Shown here: one piece after another, positions 1 through 9,134 of the stretch
How positions within the stretch are numbered: the stretch's first letter is position 1
How the letters are laid out: each line of letters opens with the position of its first letter
NCBI RefSeq assembly: GCF_900112485.1
Contig: NZ_FOMG01000006.1
Coordinates: 104,826 to 168,825 of the forward strand
Source of the DNA: Clostridium uliginosum
Lineage (GTDB): Bacteria > Bacillota > Clostridia > Clostridiales > Clostridiaceae
Direction of reading: 5' to 3'
Length of the DNA stretch: 64,000 nt
Translations under genes and position numbers: made by a program
The notes under the pieces: model-generated
The model's database searches: none
What the model was told of the DNA's origin: nothing
Seen by the model: the letters and a program-made list of their open reading frames with translations, nothing else

Positions 1-175
1 GTCAGAAATTAAAGTTGGAGAAAATGAAACACTTGAAAGTGCGTTAAGAAGATTTAAAAAGAAATGTGCTAGAGCTGGGGTTCTTTCTGAAGTTAGGAAG
101 AGAGAACATTATGAAAAGCCAAGCGTTAAGAAAAAGAAAAAATCAGAAGCTGCTAGAAAGAGAAAGTTCAAATAA
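1..175 (+). CDS. rpsU: 30S ribosomal protein S21 (missing two start bases)
   Basis: Base 1 is the last base of the start codon, so codons 2-58 are all present and end at a TAA at 173-175. The translation begins [19 protein letters not shown] and ends in the lysine/arginine-rich tail [11 protein letters not shown], which is typical of the short (about 58 aa) Firmicute S21. S21 binds the 30S subunit and takes part in initiation. It is followed 30 bases later by yqeY, an arrangement common in clostridia and bacilli, so the two are probably co-transcribed. Identification rests on whole-length similarity recalled for the family. Confidence 0.95.
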   Translation, partial: SEIKVGENETLESALRRFKKKCARAGVLSEVRKREHYEKPSVKKKKKSEAARKRKFK

Positions 176-205
176 TAATGATTTCTTTTGAAAGAAGGTA
201 CAGTA

Positions 206-658
206 ATGCCAACAATTAAGGATAGACTTCAAGACGATTGGAAAGCTGCTTTAAAAGCTAAAGATAAATTCAGAGCTAATGTAATTAGTACAGCTAAAGC
301 TGCAATATTATTAGTTGAAAAAACTGATAATGTTAAGCTTGAAGATGCTGAAGTTATTAACATTTTAGCAAAGGAAGTCAAGCAAAGAAGAGAATCTATG
401 CTTGAATTCGAAAAGGGAAATAGACAAGATTTAGTAGATGAATGTAAAGTTGAACTAGAAATTTTGCTAGAATACCTTCCTCAGCAGTTAAATGAAGAAG
501 AAATAAAACAAATAGTAGAAGAATCAGCTCAAGAAATGGGTGCAAATAGCATTAAGGATATGGGAAAAGTGATGTCAGCTATCAGACCTAAGATTGTAGG
601 GAGAGCTGATAGTAAACTTGTAAGTCAAATCGTTAAAGAATATTTAAATAATAAATAA
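206..658 (+). CDS. yqeY: YqeY / GatB-YqeY domain protein
   Basis: 150 aa protein of the GatB/YqeY family. It resembles the C-terminal tRNA-binding tail domain of the amidotransferase subunit GatB but stands alone; its exact role is not established. The sequence starts MPTIKDRLQDDWKAALKAKD and ends with the usual helical region GRADSKLVSQIVKEYLNN. I place the start at the ATG at 206, which follows the ribosome-binding site GAAAGAAGG, and not at the in-frame TTG at 188 that lies upstream of that site. It lies just downstream of rpsU, and a strong terminator follows the stop codon. Confidence 0.92.
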   Translation: MPTIKDRLQDDWKAALKAKDKFRANVISTAKAAILLVEKTDNVKLEDAEVINILAKEVKQRRESMLEFEKGNRQDLVDECKVELEILLEYLPQQLNEEEIKQIVEESAQEMGANSIKDMGKVMSAIRPKIVGRADSKLVSQIVKEYLNNK

Positions 659-659
659 T

Positions 660-692
660 AAAAGAACTCTTTTTAGAGTTCTTTTATTATTT
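660..692 (+). terminator. Rho-independent terminator of rpsU-yqeY
   Basis: A perfect 10-bp stem (AAAAGAACTC at 660-669 and GAGTTCTTTT at 676-685) with a 6-base loop is followed by a T-rich stretch, two bases after the yqeY stop codon. Confidence 0.9.
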
Positions 693-708
693 ATTATTTT
701 TTTATGCT

Positions 709-868
709 TAAGGCACATTTAAAAAGTAACAATTTGGTATGCTAGTCTATTTTGTATAATACTAAGTCGGCATATTCACCTAATAGTCCACTATTAGGTG
801 AATATGCCTTTTTGTCTGATGCACCAATATATATCGCATCGTTGACTTGATATTTTTTTTATGGCCTA
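709..868 (+). repeat. Family A MITE-like element, full length, diverged
   Basis: The left end TAAGGCACATTTAAAAAG and the right end TTTTTATGGCCTAAA are inverted copies of each other. The interior shares the motifs ATGCTAGTCTATTTTGT, TTTGTCTGATGCA and CATCG-TTGACTTG with the elements at 18976, 37548, 44590 and 49435. A 15-bp perfect inverted repeat (CATATTCACCTAATA and its complement) fills the centre. No ORF is present. Confidence 0.8.
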
Positions 869-911
869 AAATTAAATAAATAAAAATATAATGATTTAAT
901 GGGAAAATAAT

Positions 912-980
912 ATAAGGTATCTAAAAAAATAACAGTCCAATATGTGACGTATTGACTAATTATTTTTTGAAGATGCCTTT
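912..980 (+). repeat. Family A short derivative
   Basis: A left end (TAAGGTATCTAAAAAAATAACAG) is joined directly to a right end (GACTAATTATTTTTTGAAGATGCC) with the interior missing. It can fold into a single imperfect hairpin. The remainder of 869-1385 holds no convincing complete gene. Confidence 0.6.
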
Positions 981-1108
981 TTTAGAAAATAAAGTTGTTT
1001 TTGTTATATTTAAAAATATATTAATACTAAAAATTCATGAATTAATTTAGATATTCAATCATAAATTACAATGAAGGAATTTATCTAATATATACCATCT
1101 ATCGTAAT

Positions 1109-1175
1109 TAAGGCACATGAAAGAAAATAATAGACCAAAGATGTGCCGTATATTTTTCATCAGAGAAGGAGATAA
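1109..1175 (-). repeat. Family A end fragment, reverse orientation
   Basis: TTAAGGCACATGAAAGAAAATA followed by a run resembling AAAGATGTGCCGTATATTTTTCATCAGA matches the reverse complement of the right half of full elements. The other half is not recognisable. Confidence 0.6.
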
Positions 1176-1180
1176 GTTTT

Positions 1181-1291
1181 GATAATATTAGACTATTAGC
1201 AGAACTTACTGACGCAGTATGGTGGGAAATATACAAGCATACTGGTACTTTTTTGAATGTGCCTAAGGTTGATAGAAAAGCTTATATATAA
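1181..1291 (+). pseudogene. Possible coding remnant next to a repeat end
   Basis: An open frame reads DNIRLLAELTDAVWWEIYKH and continues to VPKVDRKAYI before a TAA at 1289-1291. After the stop the same frame continues with KMKSYNLHVEKLM. The composition is protein-like, but there is no ATG, GTG or TTG in frame near the GAGAAGGAG at 1163-1172, and the 5' side runs straight into a family A end. I cannot name the family. It may be a gene remnant cut by the element, or chance. Confidence 0.3.
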
Positions 1292-1385
1292 AAGATGAAG
1301 TCCTATAATCTTCATGTGGAAAAATTAATGTTAATAAGTAAGTTATTCATATGTAGCTAAGAATCACTGTATGTAGGGGGAAGAT

Positions 1386-1664
1386 ATGGAGCATAAGTTT
1401 CAACGAGGAAGAGAAAAAATATTTGATAAATTAGATTTCCCAACGGATGTTGTTTTAGATTTACCAAAGATAATTGTTACTGGAAATAGAGAAATAACAA
1501 TTGAAAATCACAGAGGTATTATAGCTTTTGAAAATAGCATGATTAAAATAAATTCTAGAATTGGTTCAATTACAATAATAGGGGAAGGATTTGAAATACT
1601 TTTTATTGGAGACAACACTATTGCTATAAGTGGAATATTTAAAGGTATATCTTATGAGGGGTAA
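1386..1664 (+). CDS. yqfC: Sporulation protein YqfC
   Basis: 92 aa YqfC-family protein, a small protein of the spore-formers that sits directly before yqfD. It begins MEHKFQRGREKIFDKLDFPTD, then runs VVLDLPKIIVTGNREITIEN and ends in a beta-rich region with ISGIFKGISYEG, the normal extent of the family. The start is supported by GGGGGAAGAT just before the ATG. In Bacillus subtilis yqfC and yqfD belong to the sigma-E (mother cell) regulon; I did not find a convincing sigma-E promoter here. It is 5 bases from yqfD. Confidence 0.88.
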   Translation: MEHKFQRGREKIFDKLDFPTDVVLDLPKIIVTGNREITIENHRGIIAFENSMIKINSRIGSITIIGEGFEILFIGDNTIAISGIFKGISYEG

Positions 1665-1669
1665 AAATA

Positions 1670-2800
1670 ATGATATTAAATAAATTAAAATGTGGAAAAA
1701 TAACAATAGAAGTGAGTAGCTTAATACCAGAAAAAATATTAAATTTACTTTGGCACAATGGAATTTGTGCCTCAAAAATAGTTAAAGTAAATATAACTAC
1801 GGTAAGATTTGAAGTTCCTTTTGTATCATATAAAGATGTTGAACTATTGGTTAAAAAAGCTAATGGGAAAATGAGAGTAGTAGGTAAAAGTGGTATAATA
1901 GTGTTATTATTATCGATAAAGAGAAAGATATCTTTATGTGTTGGTGGCGGTGTATTTTTAATAATTTTATACTTATTATCGAATTATATATGGGCTATTA
2001 ATATAGAAACTAAGAATAATCTATCTCCTTTTGAAGTTAGGCAAGAACTTTCATTAGCAGGAATAAAACCTGGAATTAAAAAATCAGATATAAATGTATA
2101 TGATATAGAAAAAAAGATGGAAGATTTAAACTCTGAAGTAATGTGGGTGAGGGCTAGGATAGAAGGATCAACTTTAAGTATAGTTGTTGCAGAAAAGGTT
2201 AATCCGCCAAATACAGATAAAACATCATGCAATCAAGTAGTAGCTAAGATGGATGGAGAAGTGAAAAGAGCATTCACATTTTCTGGAAATCCAGCCGTAG
2301 TTCCAGGAGACATAGTAAAAAAGGGGGATGTATTAATACTACCTATTCAAGGGAAAGAAGGTTTTGAAAAGGAAGTAAACCCTAGTGGTACTATTATAGC
2401 TAACACTTTTTATGAAAAGTTAATGGAGATACAAATAAGTGGAGAAAAGCTTGAAAGAACAGGTAAAAAAGATATGGATATTTACTTAAACTTTTGGAAT
2501 AGAAAAATTTACTTAAAAAAAGCTATAAATGATTTTAAATCTTATGATAAAATAGAAGAAACTGGAGGTCTGTTTAATGAAGTAATATATTTTGAAAGAA
2601 CAGGACAAAATATAAACTTAAATAGAGATGATACAATTAAAGAATCTTCAGAAAAATTACAAGCATCACTACAAAAAACTTTAACTAATGATGCTAAAAT
2701 AATAGAAAAGAAAATATCAGTAGAAGATATTTCAGAAGCGAAAATACGAATAAAAGTTATATTTACTGTAGAACAGGATATTGCAGAAAATATATCCTAA
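1670..2800 (+). CDS. yqfD: Sporulation protein YqfD
   Basis: 376 aa membrane protein of the YqfD family. An N-terminal soluble part of about 80 residues is followed by a single membrane segment near residues 84-107 (LCVGGGVFLIILYLLSNYIW) and then a large C-terminal domain expected outside the membrane. Its biochemical role is unknown; the family is restricted to endospore formers and the gene pairs with yqfC. The stop codon TAA is the first three bases of a TAAGGCATAC repeat end, so the last residues abut a family A remnant at 2798-2826. Confidence 0.87.
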   Translation: MILNKLKCGKITIEVSSLIPEKILNLLWHNGICASKIVKVNITTVRFEVPFVSYKDVELLVKKANGKMRVVGKSGIIVLLLSIKRKISLCVGGGVFLIILYLLSNYIWAINIETKNNLSPFEVRQELSLAGIKPGIKKSDINVYDIEKKMEDLNSEVMWVRARIEGSTLSIVVAEKVNPPNTDKTSCNQVVAKMDGEVKRAFTFSGNPAVVPGDIVKKGDVLILPIQGKEGFEKEVNPSGTIIANTFYEKLMEIQISGEKLERTGKKDMDIYLNFWNRKIYLKKAINDFKSYDKIEETGGLFNEVIYFERTGQNINLNRDDTIKESSEKLQASLQKTLTNDAKIIEKKISVEDISEAKIRIKVIFTVEQDIAENIS

Positions 2801-2856
2801 GGCATACTTTTTTTATATGTCTAAGACTTTAGTGTAGCGATAAGAAGGTGATTAAC

Positions 2857-4923
2857 ATGAAAATGAAAAGAGATGAAAATAAAAACATTGATAGTAGCAA
2901 AAGCAATAAGGTTCAAAATATATTACTTTTTACCATAGTTTTTCTTATAGCTTATTTTTTACTTATAACAGTTGTAGCACCAAAGCAATTTACTTTAACA
3001 GAAGGAGATATTGCTAGAGTTGATATAAAAGCGCCAAGAGATACAATAGATCAAAAAGCAACTAAAGAAAAAGAAAATGAGGCTATAGAAAAGGTAGATA
3101 AACAATATACTGCCAAAAATGAAGTAAGAATACAAGCTGAAGAAAATATTAAGGGACTTTTTGATAAGCTTTTAAACTTAAATGCAACTACTATGTCAGA
3201 AATTGATAAGATAACAGAATTAAGAAAAATATCTGAATTTAACTTAACAGAAACTGAGTATAAGGAATTGATAAATACTCCAAAGGAAAATTTAATTGAG
3301 TTAGAGTGGCAGGTTGTTAACATCATTGATAGAGTGTATAGCAAAAATATTGAAGAAAACAATAAAGATAATATTAATGCTGCAAAAGAGACTGTTGTTC
3401 AAGAAATTAAAGATTTAAATATAAACAATGCATTAATAGATATTTTAAAGTATGTTTCTCAATCACAGATAAAACCCAACTTTTTTTATGATACACAAAA
3501 GACAGAAGAAATGATAAAGGAAGCTCAAAAGAATGTTTCTAAAGTAATAATTAAAAAGAATCAAATTATTGTAAAAGAAGGAGAGCCTGTTACAGAATCT
3601 CAACTTTTGATATTAAATGATTTAGGTATGTTAGATGATGGAGTATCTGGGAAGTATGTCTATGTATATTTAGCTCTTGCATTATTTTTAGCAGTAATTT
3701 TATTTTTGCAATATAACTATATATACGTAAATTATAATGATATTTTTAAAAATAAGAAAAAATTAATTCTTATTAGTTTAATAAACTTAGTATCATTAGT
3801 TTTGACAAGAACTATAGGAGCTATATCCCCTTTTCTAATTCCGTTTGCTTGTGCTCCTATGCTTTTGACTTTACTTTTAAACTATAAGATATCTCTTGTG
3901 ATAAGTGTCTGTAATGTGGCTATTATAAGCGCACTAGTGGAATTTGATCCTCGAGTTATGATTCTAGCTTTAGTAAATGCAGTGCTTGGAGCAATAATAT
4001 TAAAAAAGATGCAACAAAGAAATGATCTTATATATTCAACATTATATATTGCAATAGTTAGTTCAATACTTACATTTGCTACAGGTACAATATTATCAAG
4101 TAATATAAGAGAAATATTTATAGTAAGTGCATTTTCTATAATTAGTGGATTGTTATCAGGTATTTTTGCATTAGGTATTCTACCATTTTTAGAAGGCGTT
4201 TTTGATGAAATTACAACTGTAAAATTGTTAGAATTATCTAATCCTAATAATCCATTGTTAAAAAAGTTACTAATGGAAGCACCAGGGACTTATCATCATA
4301 GTATGTTAGTTGCAAATCTTGCGGAGATGGCAGCGGAAGAAGTCGGAGCAAACCAAGTAATAGCTAGAATTGGAGCTTATTATCATGATGTAGGAAAAAC
4401 AGAAAGACCATATTTCTTTGGTGAAAATCAAATAGGAGGAGAAAATCCTCATGACAAGATAAGTGCAAATTTAAGCGCCATGGTTATAATTTCTCATGTG
4501 AAAGATGGATTAGAATTAGCTAAAAAACATAATTTGCCTAAGGTAATTCAAGATATTATAATACAGCATCATGGAACTACTTTAGTTAAGTACTTTTATT
4601 ATACTATGAAAAATAATTCGGAAAATCCAGATGAAATAAATGAGGATGATTATATGTATCCAGGTCCAATTCCAAGCACTAAAGAAGCTGGAATAGTAAT
4701 GCTTGCAGATGGTATTGAAGCTGCGGTTAGATCTATCAAAGATCCTAGTAGAGAGAAAATTGAGGAAATGGTAAATAACATAATAAAGGATAAGTTGTAT
4801 TCTAAGCAATTAGATAATTGTGATTTAACTTTAAGGGATATTGAAAAGATAAGAGTATGTTTTCTAAATGCTCTTAACGGTATATATCATCAAAGAATTG
4901 AGTATCCAAAAGAAAAAATATAA
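2857..4923 (+). CDS. pgpH: Membrane HD phosphohydrolase PgpH (c-di-AMP phosphodiesterase)
   Basis: 688 aa. It has one N-terminal membrane segment (about residues 22-42), a long extracytoplasmic 7TMR-HDED domain, a seven-helix membrane block at roughly 265-445, and a cytoplasmic HD domain. The HD signature is visible as PGTYHHSMLVANLAE near residue 478 and YYHDVGK near 508, followed by HDKISANLSAM and IQHHG. Proteins of this architecture (Listeria PgpH, Bacillus YqfF) hydrolyse cyclic di-AMP. The start is ATG 2857 after AGAAGGTGATTAAC; the GTG at 2848 lies inside the ribosome-binding site. C-di-AMP commonly controls potassium uptake, which may link it to the kdp genes in this window (inference). 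Confidence 0.92.
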   Translation: MKMKRDENKNIDSSKSNKVQNILLFTIVFLIAYFLLITVVAPKQFTLTEGDIARVDIKAPRDTIDQKATKEKENEAIEKVDKQYTAKNEVRIQAEENIKGLFDKLLNLNATTMSEIDKITELRKISEFNLTETEYKELINTPKENLIELEWQVVNIIDRVYSKNIEENNKDNINAAKETVVQEIKDLNINNALIDILKYVSQSQIKPNFFYDTQKTEEMIKEAQKNVSKVIIKKNQIIVKEGEPVTESQLLILNDLGMLDDGVSGKYVYVYLALALFLAVILFLQYNYIYVNYNDIFKNKKKLILISLINLVSLVLTRTIGAISPFLIPFACAPMLLTLLLNYKISLVISVCNVAIISALVEFDPRVMILALVNAVLGAIILKKMQQRNDLIYSTLYIAIVSSILTFATGTILSSNIREIFIVSAFSIISGLLSGIFALGILPFLEGVFDEITTVKLLELSNPNNPLLKKLLMEAPGTYHHSMLVANLAEMAAEEVGANQVIARIGAYYHDVGKTERPYFFGENQIGGENPHDKISANLSAMVIISHVKDGLELAKKHNLPKVIQDIIIQHHGTTLVKYFYYTMKNNSENPDEINEDDYMYPGPIPSTKEAGIVMLADGIEAAVRSIKDPSREKIEEMVNNIIKDKLYSKQLDNCDLTLRDIEKIRVCFLNALNGIYHQRIEYPKEKI

Positions 4924-4973
4924 TATTCAGATAAAAATAAATGGGTGATAAGTTAAACAAAGGAGTAGGATAT

Positions 4974-5477
4974 ATGATTTATGTTGACAATAGACAAGAA
5001 AAAATAGAATTAAGCGATAAGTTTGTTGAATATTTAAAAAATGTAATAAATTTTTCGTTGAAAGAAGAAGGAGTTAATGTGCCATGTGAGGTTTCATTAC
5101 TATTTGTTGATAATGATGAAATTAAAGAAATAAATAATGAAACGAGAAATATAGATAGAGAAACTGATGTGTTATCATTTCCTATGTTAGAATATCCAAA
5201 TAAAAAAATATTTAAGGAAATTTACATGGAAAATGACTTTTCTCCAAGTGATTTTGACGGGGATGAATTAGTTATAGGGGATATAGTATTATCTTTAGAA
5301 AAAGCACTAGAACAAAGCAAAGAATTTAATCATTCTTATGAAAGAGAAGCAGCATATTTAGTGATGCATTCAGTATTGCACCTTTTAGGATATGATCATA
5401 TGGAAGAAGAAGAAAAGAATATTATGAGAAGAAGAGAAGAGGAACTTTTAAATGCACTTGATATAAGGAGAGAATAA
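4974..5477 (+). CDS. ybeY: Endoribonuclease YbeY (rRNA maturation)
   Basis: 167 aa UPF0054 metalloprotein. The zinc motif HxxxHxxxxDH is visible as [12 protein letters not shown] near residue 131, preceded by the conserved DVLSFPM. YbeY acts in 16S rRNA 3' end processing and ribosome quality control. The start chosen is the ATG at 4974 with AAAGGAGTAGG upstream; the in-frame ATG at 4941 would precede that site. It lies in the conserved pgpH-ybeY-dgkA-era order, with short gaps suggesting an operon. Confidence 0.94.
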   Translation: MIYVDNRQEKIELSDKFVEYLKNVINFSLKEEGVNVPCEVSLLFVDNDEIKEINNETRNIDRETDVLSFPMLEYPNKKIFKEIYMENDFSPSDFDGDELVIGDIVLSLEKALEQSKEFNHSYEREAAYLVMHSVLHLLGYDHMEEEEKNIMRRREEELLNALDIRRE

Positions 5478-5496
5478 AAAAGCAGGTGAAGGCAAG

Positions 5497-6198
5497 ATGA
5501 AGTTTAAGAAAGTATTAGATAGCTTTAATAATGCTATAAATGGGATAATAGAGACTGTTAGAACAGAAAGAAATATGAAGATACATTTAATAGCTACACT
5601 ATTTGTATTAGTTGCTTGCTTTTGTTTTGATATAACTAAGTATGAATTTTTAATTTTAGCTATTACGATTACGATGGTGATTGGAGCTGAAATAGTTAAT
5701 ACAGCAATAGAGGCTATTATAGATTTAACTACTAATTATTATCATCCTTTGGCTAAAGTAGCTAAAAATGCAGCAGCGGGAGCTGTTTTAGTTATGGCTA
5801 TAAATGCAGTAGTTGTTGGATACATAATATTTTGGGATAAATTATCGTACCTTTCTTATAGTTTACTTAATAAAGTTAAACATTCACAGCCATATACGAT
5901 TTTTATTGTGTTAGTAATAGTGTGTATTGCAACAATAATAGTAAAGGCCATATTTGGAGAAGGAACACCATTAAAAGGTGGAATGCCAAGTGGGCATAGT
6001 GCATTAGCATTTTCAATTGCAACAGCAATAGCTTTAATTACGGAAGAACCTACATGTATAATGTTAAGTTATTTAATGGCTTTTATTACAGCACAAAGTA
6101 GAGTGGACTCAGAAGTACATACTATAATGGAAGTTGTAGTTGGAGCAATTTTTGGGATTCTGTTAACTATGTTTATATTTGTGGTTTTTAGGATATAA
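5497..6198 (+). CDS. DgkA-type lipid kinase fused to a PAP2 phosphatase domain
   Basis: 233 aa. The first half (residues about 1-115) is a DgkA-like integral membrane kinase: TVRTERNMKIHL, the conserved EIVNTAIEAIIDL and NAAAGAVLVMAI. Gram-positive DgkA proteins mainly phosphorylate undecaprenol. The second half (about 125-233) carries PAP2 motifs: GMPSGHSALAFSIA and SRVDSEVHTIMEVVVGAIFG, with a C-terminal membrane helix. The protein therefore joins a lipid kinase to a lipid phosphatase-like domain, both likely acting on isoprenoid or diacylglycerol lipids. The stop TAA (6196-6198) is shared with a family A repeat end. The cdd gene often found before era is absent. Confidence 0.88.
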   Translation: MKFKKVLDSFNNAINGIIETVRTERNMKIHLIATLFVLVACFCFDITKYEFLILAITITMVIGAEIVNTAIEAIIDLTTNYYHPLAKVAKNAAAGAVLVMAINAVVVGYIIFWDKLSYLSYSLLNKVKHSQPYTIFIVLVIVCIATIIVKAIFGEGTPLKGGMPSGHSALAFSIATAIALITEEPTCIMLSYLMAFITAQSRVDSEVHTIMEVVVGAIFGILLTMFIFVVFRI

Positions 6199-6268
6199 GG
6201 CACATTCAAAAAATAATTAGTAGATATACGTTGCCTATTGGACTGTTATTTTTTCTAAGATGCCTAAT
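6196..6268 (+). repeat. Family A short derivative
   Basis: The left end TAAGGCACATTCAAAAAATA and a right-end-like part (GACTGTTATTTTTTCTAAGATGCC) flank about 25 bases of interior. The first three bases are the stop codon of the upstream gene. Confidence 0.7.
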
Positions 6269-6278
6269 TTATAATTTA

Positions 6279-6502
6279 GGCTATGTTTTAATATAGTGTT
6301 GATATTGTTACATTTTTGTTCAGTGGGCATTAGAATTGGACTTTTAGAATTCTTAATGAGTATTGTCACATTAGTTGCTTGTCCGAAGCTTGTCTTTGGA
6401 GCAAGCTGGAATGGGACTATACTCATTTAGATGTTCTTAAGTTTAATTCTTTAGCCCACTGAACAATATGTAACAATATCAACACGGTTTTAAAACATAG
6501 CC
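6279..6502. repeat. Family B MITE-like hairpin element, 224 bp
   Basis: GGCTATGTTTTAATATAGTG is the left end and its imperfect reverse complement (ACACGGTTTTAAAACATAGCC) is the right end. The inverted arms extend inward through GTTGATATTGTTACAT and GTTCAGTGGGC, and through much of the rest, so the whole element can fold into one long hairpin. The same unit, inverted, occurs at 60333-60549. No protein is plausible in it. Confidence 0.85.
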
Positions 6503-6667
6503 ATAATTTAAAATGTACAATTAATGATGCTTGCCAATAGTATACATAGCAGGATAAATAGAGTATACTTTTTTATATAAACTATATGCTATTAATAAAT
6601 ACTCATAAATAAAAAATGAAGTCTAATCTTATTTATAAATAAAGTTTAGACTACAGAAGGAGGCAAA

Positions 6668-7555
6668 ATGTTTAAATCAGGATTTGTTACAATTGTTGGT
6701 AGACCAAATGTAGGAAAGTCGACTTTATTAAACTATATAATGGGAGAGAAATTATCAATAGTTTCAAGCAAACCCCAAACAACTAGAAATAATATTCAAA
6801 CAATATTAACAGGAGAAAATTATCAAATAGTATTTGTAGATACTCCAGGAATACACAAACCTAAACATAAACTAGGTGAATATATGGTGAATGCTGCTAA
6901 GGACTCTACAAAAGATGTTGATTTAGTATTATTTTTAACTAATCCAGACACAGAGATTGGAAAAGGAGATAAGTTTATATTGGAGTCTTTAAAAGATAAA
7001 AAATGTCCAGTATATCTTGTTTTAAATAAGATTGATGAAAGCTCACAAGATAGAGTTGCAAAAAGTTTAGAGATGTATTCAAAGGAATATGATTTTAAAG
7101 AAATAATTCCTATATCAGCTATAAAGGGTAAAAATGTTGATGCTTTAATTGACCTAATGAAAGAATCAATGCCAGAAGGTCCTAAGTATTATCCAGATGA
7201 TATGATAACAGATGTTCCAGAAAAGTTTGTTGTATCAGAAATAGTTAGGGAAAAAGCTTTAAGAACTTTACGTGATGAAGTACCACACGGAATAGCTGTT
7301 GATATAATTCAAATGAAGCAAAATCAAATAGGAACTTATCATATAGAAGTAGATTTGATTTGTGAAAAAGATTCTCATAAAGGAATAATAATAGGCAAGA
7401 ATGGTCAAACACTTAAAAGAATTGGAGAAAGTTCAAGATATGAACTAGAAAGATTTTTAAAAGCTAGAGTTAATATAAAGATATGGGTTAAGGTTAGAAA
7501 AGAATGGAGAGATAATCAGAACTTACTAAAGGAATTAGGATATAAGAAAAAATAA
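6668..7555 (+). CDS. era: GTPase Era
   Basis: 295 aa, full length for Era. GTP-binding motifs: GRPNVGKST (G1), the switch region [19 protein letters not shown] (G3) and LNKID (G4). The C-terminal KH RNA-binding domain shows the [15 protein letters not shown] loop. Era binds the 3' end of 16S rRNA and is required for 30S assembly. The ATG follows AGAAGGAGGCAAA. Two repeats (family A fragment and family B hairpin) separate it from dgkA, so it may have its own promoter. recO follows in the usual order. Confidence 0.97.
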   Translation: MFKSGFVTIVGRPNVGKSTLLNYIMGEKLSIVSSKPQTTRNNIQTILTGENYQIVFVDTPGIHKPKHKLGEYMVNAAKDSTKDVDLVLFLTNPDTEIGKGDKFILESLKDKKCPVYLVLNKIDESSQDRVAKSLEMYSKEYDFKEIIPISAIKGKNVDALIDLMKESMPEGPKYYPDDMITDVPEKFVVSEIVREKALRTLRDEVPHGIAVDIIQMKQNQIGTYHIEVDLICEKDSHKGIIIGKNGQTLKRIGESSRYELERFLKARVNIKIWVKVRKEWRDNQNLLKELGYKKK

Positions 7556-7597
7556 TTTAGGCATTTAAAAGTAAATATGTCTTAGGAGATGATCTTT

Positions 7598-8338
7598 CTG
7601 GCACTTTTTGAAAGTAAAGCTGTGATTATAAAGTCACAAGACTTCAAGGAAAATGATAAATTAGTTTGGCTTTATACAGAAGAGTTAGGTAAGATTACTG
7701 CTATAGCTAAGGGGGCAAAGAAAAGTAGAAGTAAATTTCTATCAATAACTTTGCCTTTATGCTATGGAGAGTATATGTTGTATAAAGGAAGAAATTTGTA
7801 TACGATTCAAGAAGGGAAAATTATAAATTCTTTTCAAGGATTATTGGATAATCTAGATAAACTTACTTACTCATCTTATTTATGTGAGCTAATAGATATT
7901 TGCTCACCTGATGATGAAAAAAATAAACAACTTTTTATAGAATTAGTTATGACACTTTATCTTTTAGATACAAATGCTTTAGATTATGAATTATTAATAA
8001 GAGCTTTTGAATTAAAAGTTTTAAAAAATACAGGATATACTTTAGAGTTAAATAATTGTAGTATATGTAAAAAAAAGATAGAATCATCAAACTATATAAG
8101 TTTATCTAATTATGGAGGAGTATGTGAGGAATGTCCAAAGGAATATGGATTATATATTTCAAAGGCTGCTTATAATTCTCTAAGATTTCTATTAAATATG
8201 AAAGTAGATAAAATATATCGATTAAACTTAACAAATCAAATAAAAAGTGAAATAGAAAAGGTAACAAATATTTTAATTTCAAATAATTATTCTAAGAAAC
8301 CAAAGAGTTTAGAAATGTTAAAATTCATTAAGGAGTGA
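7598..8338 (+). CDS. recO: DNA repair protein RecO
   Basis: 246 aa RecO: an N-terminal OB-fold (ALFESKAVIIKSQDFKENDK), a helical middle, and a four-cysteine zinc site (CSICKKK, then VCEECPKE). RecO works with RecF and RecR to load RecA on single-stranded DNA. The start is unusual. The only in-frame ATG (7589) directly touches the Shine-Dalgarno TTAGGAG, leaving no spacer, while a CTG at 7598 lies 9 bases after AGGAG and gives the family-typical N terminus (M)ALFESKAV. I therefore favour CTG; ATG 7589 (249 aa) remains possible. Confidence 0.9.
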   Translation: MALFESKAVIIKSQDFKENDKLVWLYTEELGKITAIAKGAKKSRSKFLSITLPLCYGEYMLYKGRNLYTIQEGKIINSFQGLLDNLDKLTYSSYLCELIDICSPDDEKNKQLFIELVMTLYLLDTNALDYELLIRAFELKVLKNTGYTLELNNCSICKKKIESSNYISLSNYGGVCEECPKEYGLYISKAAYNSLRFLLNMKVDKIYRLNLTNQIKSEIEKVTNILISNNYSKKPKSLEMLKFIKE

Positions 8339-8344
8339 TTATAA

Positions 8345-8968
8345 ATGGAACAAGTAACATTAGAAAAAGTTGATATGGTAATAGAAAGAACAGGTGTTAG
8401 TTATGCAAAAGCAAAACATGCACTAGAAGTTTGTGATGGAGATGTATTAGAAGCTTTAATATATATAGAAGAATTAAATATAGAAGATGAAGATATAAAT
8501 TATAATATCTATGATGATGAAGAAAGTTGTAATAGATCTTTATCAATAGAGGAATTAAAGAATTGGATTAAAGATTTAATTCAAAAAGGAAATATAACTA
8601 GAATAAAAATTAAAAAAGATGATACAGAATTAATTGATATTCCAGTAAATGCAGGCATTGCAGCTAGTGTTATTGCAGTTATGATTCCACCAGTATTAGC
8701 AGCTGCTGTTATTGCAGCGATAGCCACTAAAATTACAATAGAGATTACTAAAAAAGATGGTTCGGTTGAAGTGGTAAACAAATATGTATCAAAAGTTTCA
8801 AATGATGTTAAGGATAAGGCAACAGATATTGCTGAAAAAATGAAAAATAAAGTAAATGAAGTTAAGGCTAAGGCTAAATCACATAAAGGTGAAGAAAAAC
8901 AAAAAGTTTATACTGGAGATGACACTGTTTATAGTTATACAGTAAAATTTGATGATGACGATAAATAA
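8345..8968 (+). CDS. DUF4342 protein with N-terminal UBA-like domain
   Basis: 207 aa. Residues about 1-45 (LEKVDMVIERTGVSYAKAKH, then ALEVCDGDVLEALIYIEE) look like the UBA/TS-N-like fold. Residues about 70-130 match the DUF4342 pattern, including a hydrophobic stretch near 98-122 (AGIAASVIAVMIPPVLAAA) that could be membrane-inserting. The C terminus is charged and lysine-rich. The function is unknown. It starts 6 bases after recO with GGAGTGATTATAA before the ATG, so it is probably in the same transcript. Confidence 0.75.
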   Translation: MEQVTLEKVDMVIERTGVSYAKAKHALEVCDGDVLEALIYIEELNIEDEDINYNIYDDEESCNRSLSIEELKNWIKDLIQKGNITRIKIKKDDTELIDIPVNAGIAASVIAVMIPPVLAAAVIAAIATKITIEITKKDGSVEVVNKYVSKVSNDVKDKATDIAEKMKNKVNEVKAKAKSHKGEEKQKVYTGDDTVYSYTVKFDDDDK

Positions 8969-9134
8969 AGATGCATAAGCTAGGAAGCAAAATATTTAAG
9001 AAAAATAATAAAACAAGGAATATTTTCGAAATTGCCTAATTTTTCAGAAAATTAAGTATACTTATCGAAGAATTACATGATATAATTAAGTTGTGATTAG
9101 ATAATTCTTGTATTTCATAGAAAGAGGGATAATC

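Noticed and set aside
6235..6426. 63-aa minus-strand open frame
   Set aside because: It lies within the family B hairpin and has no ribosome-binding site.
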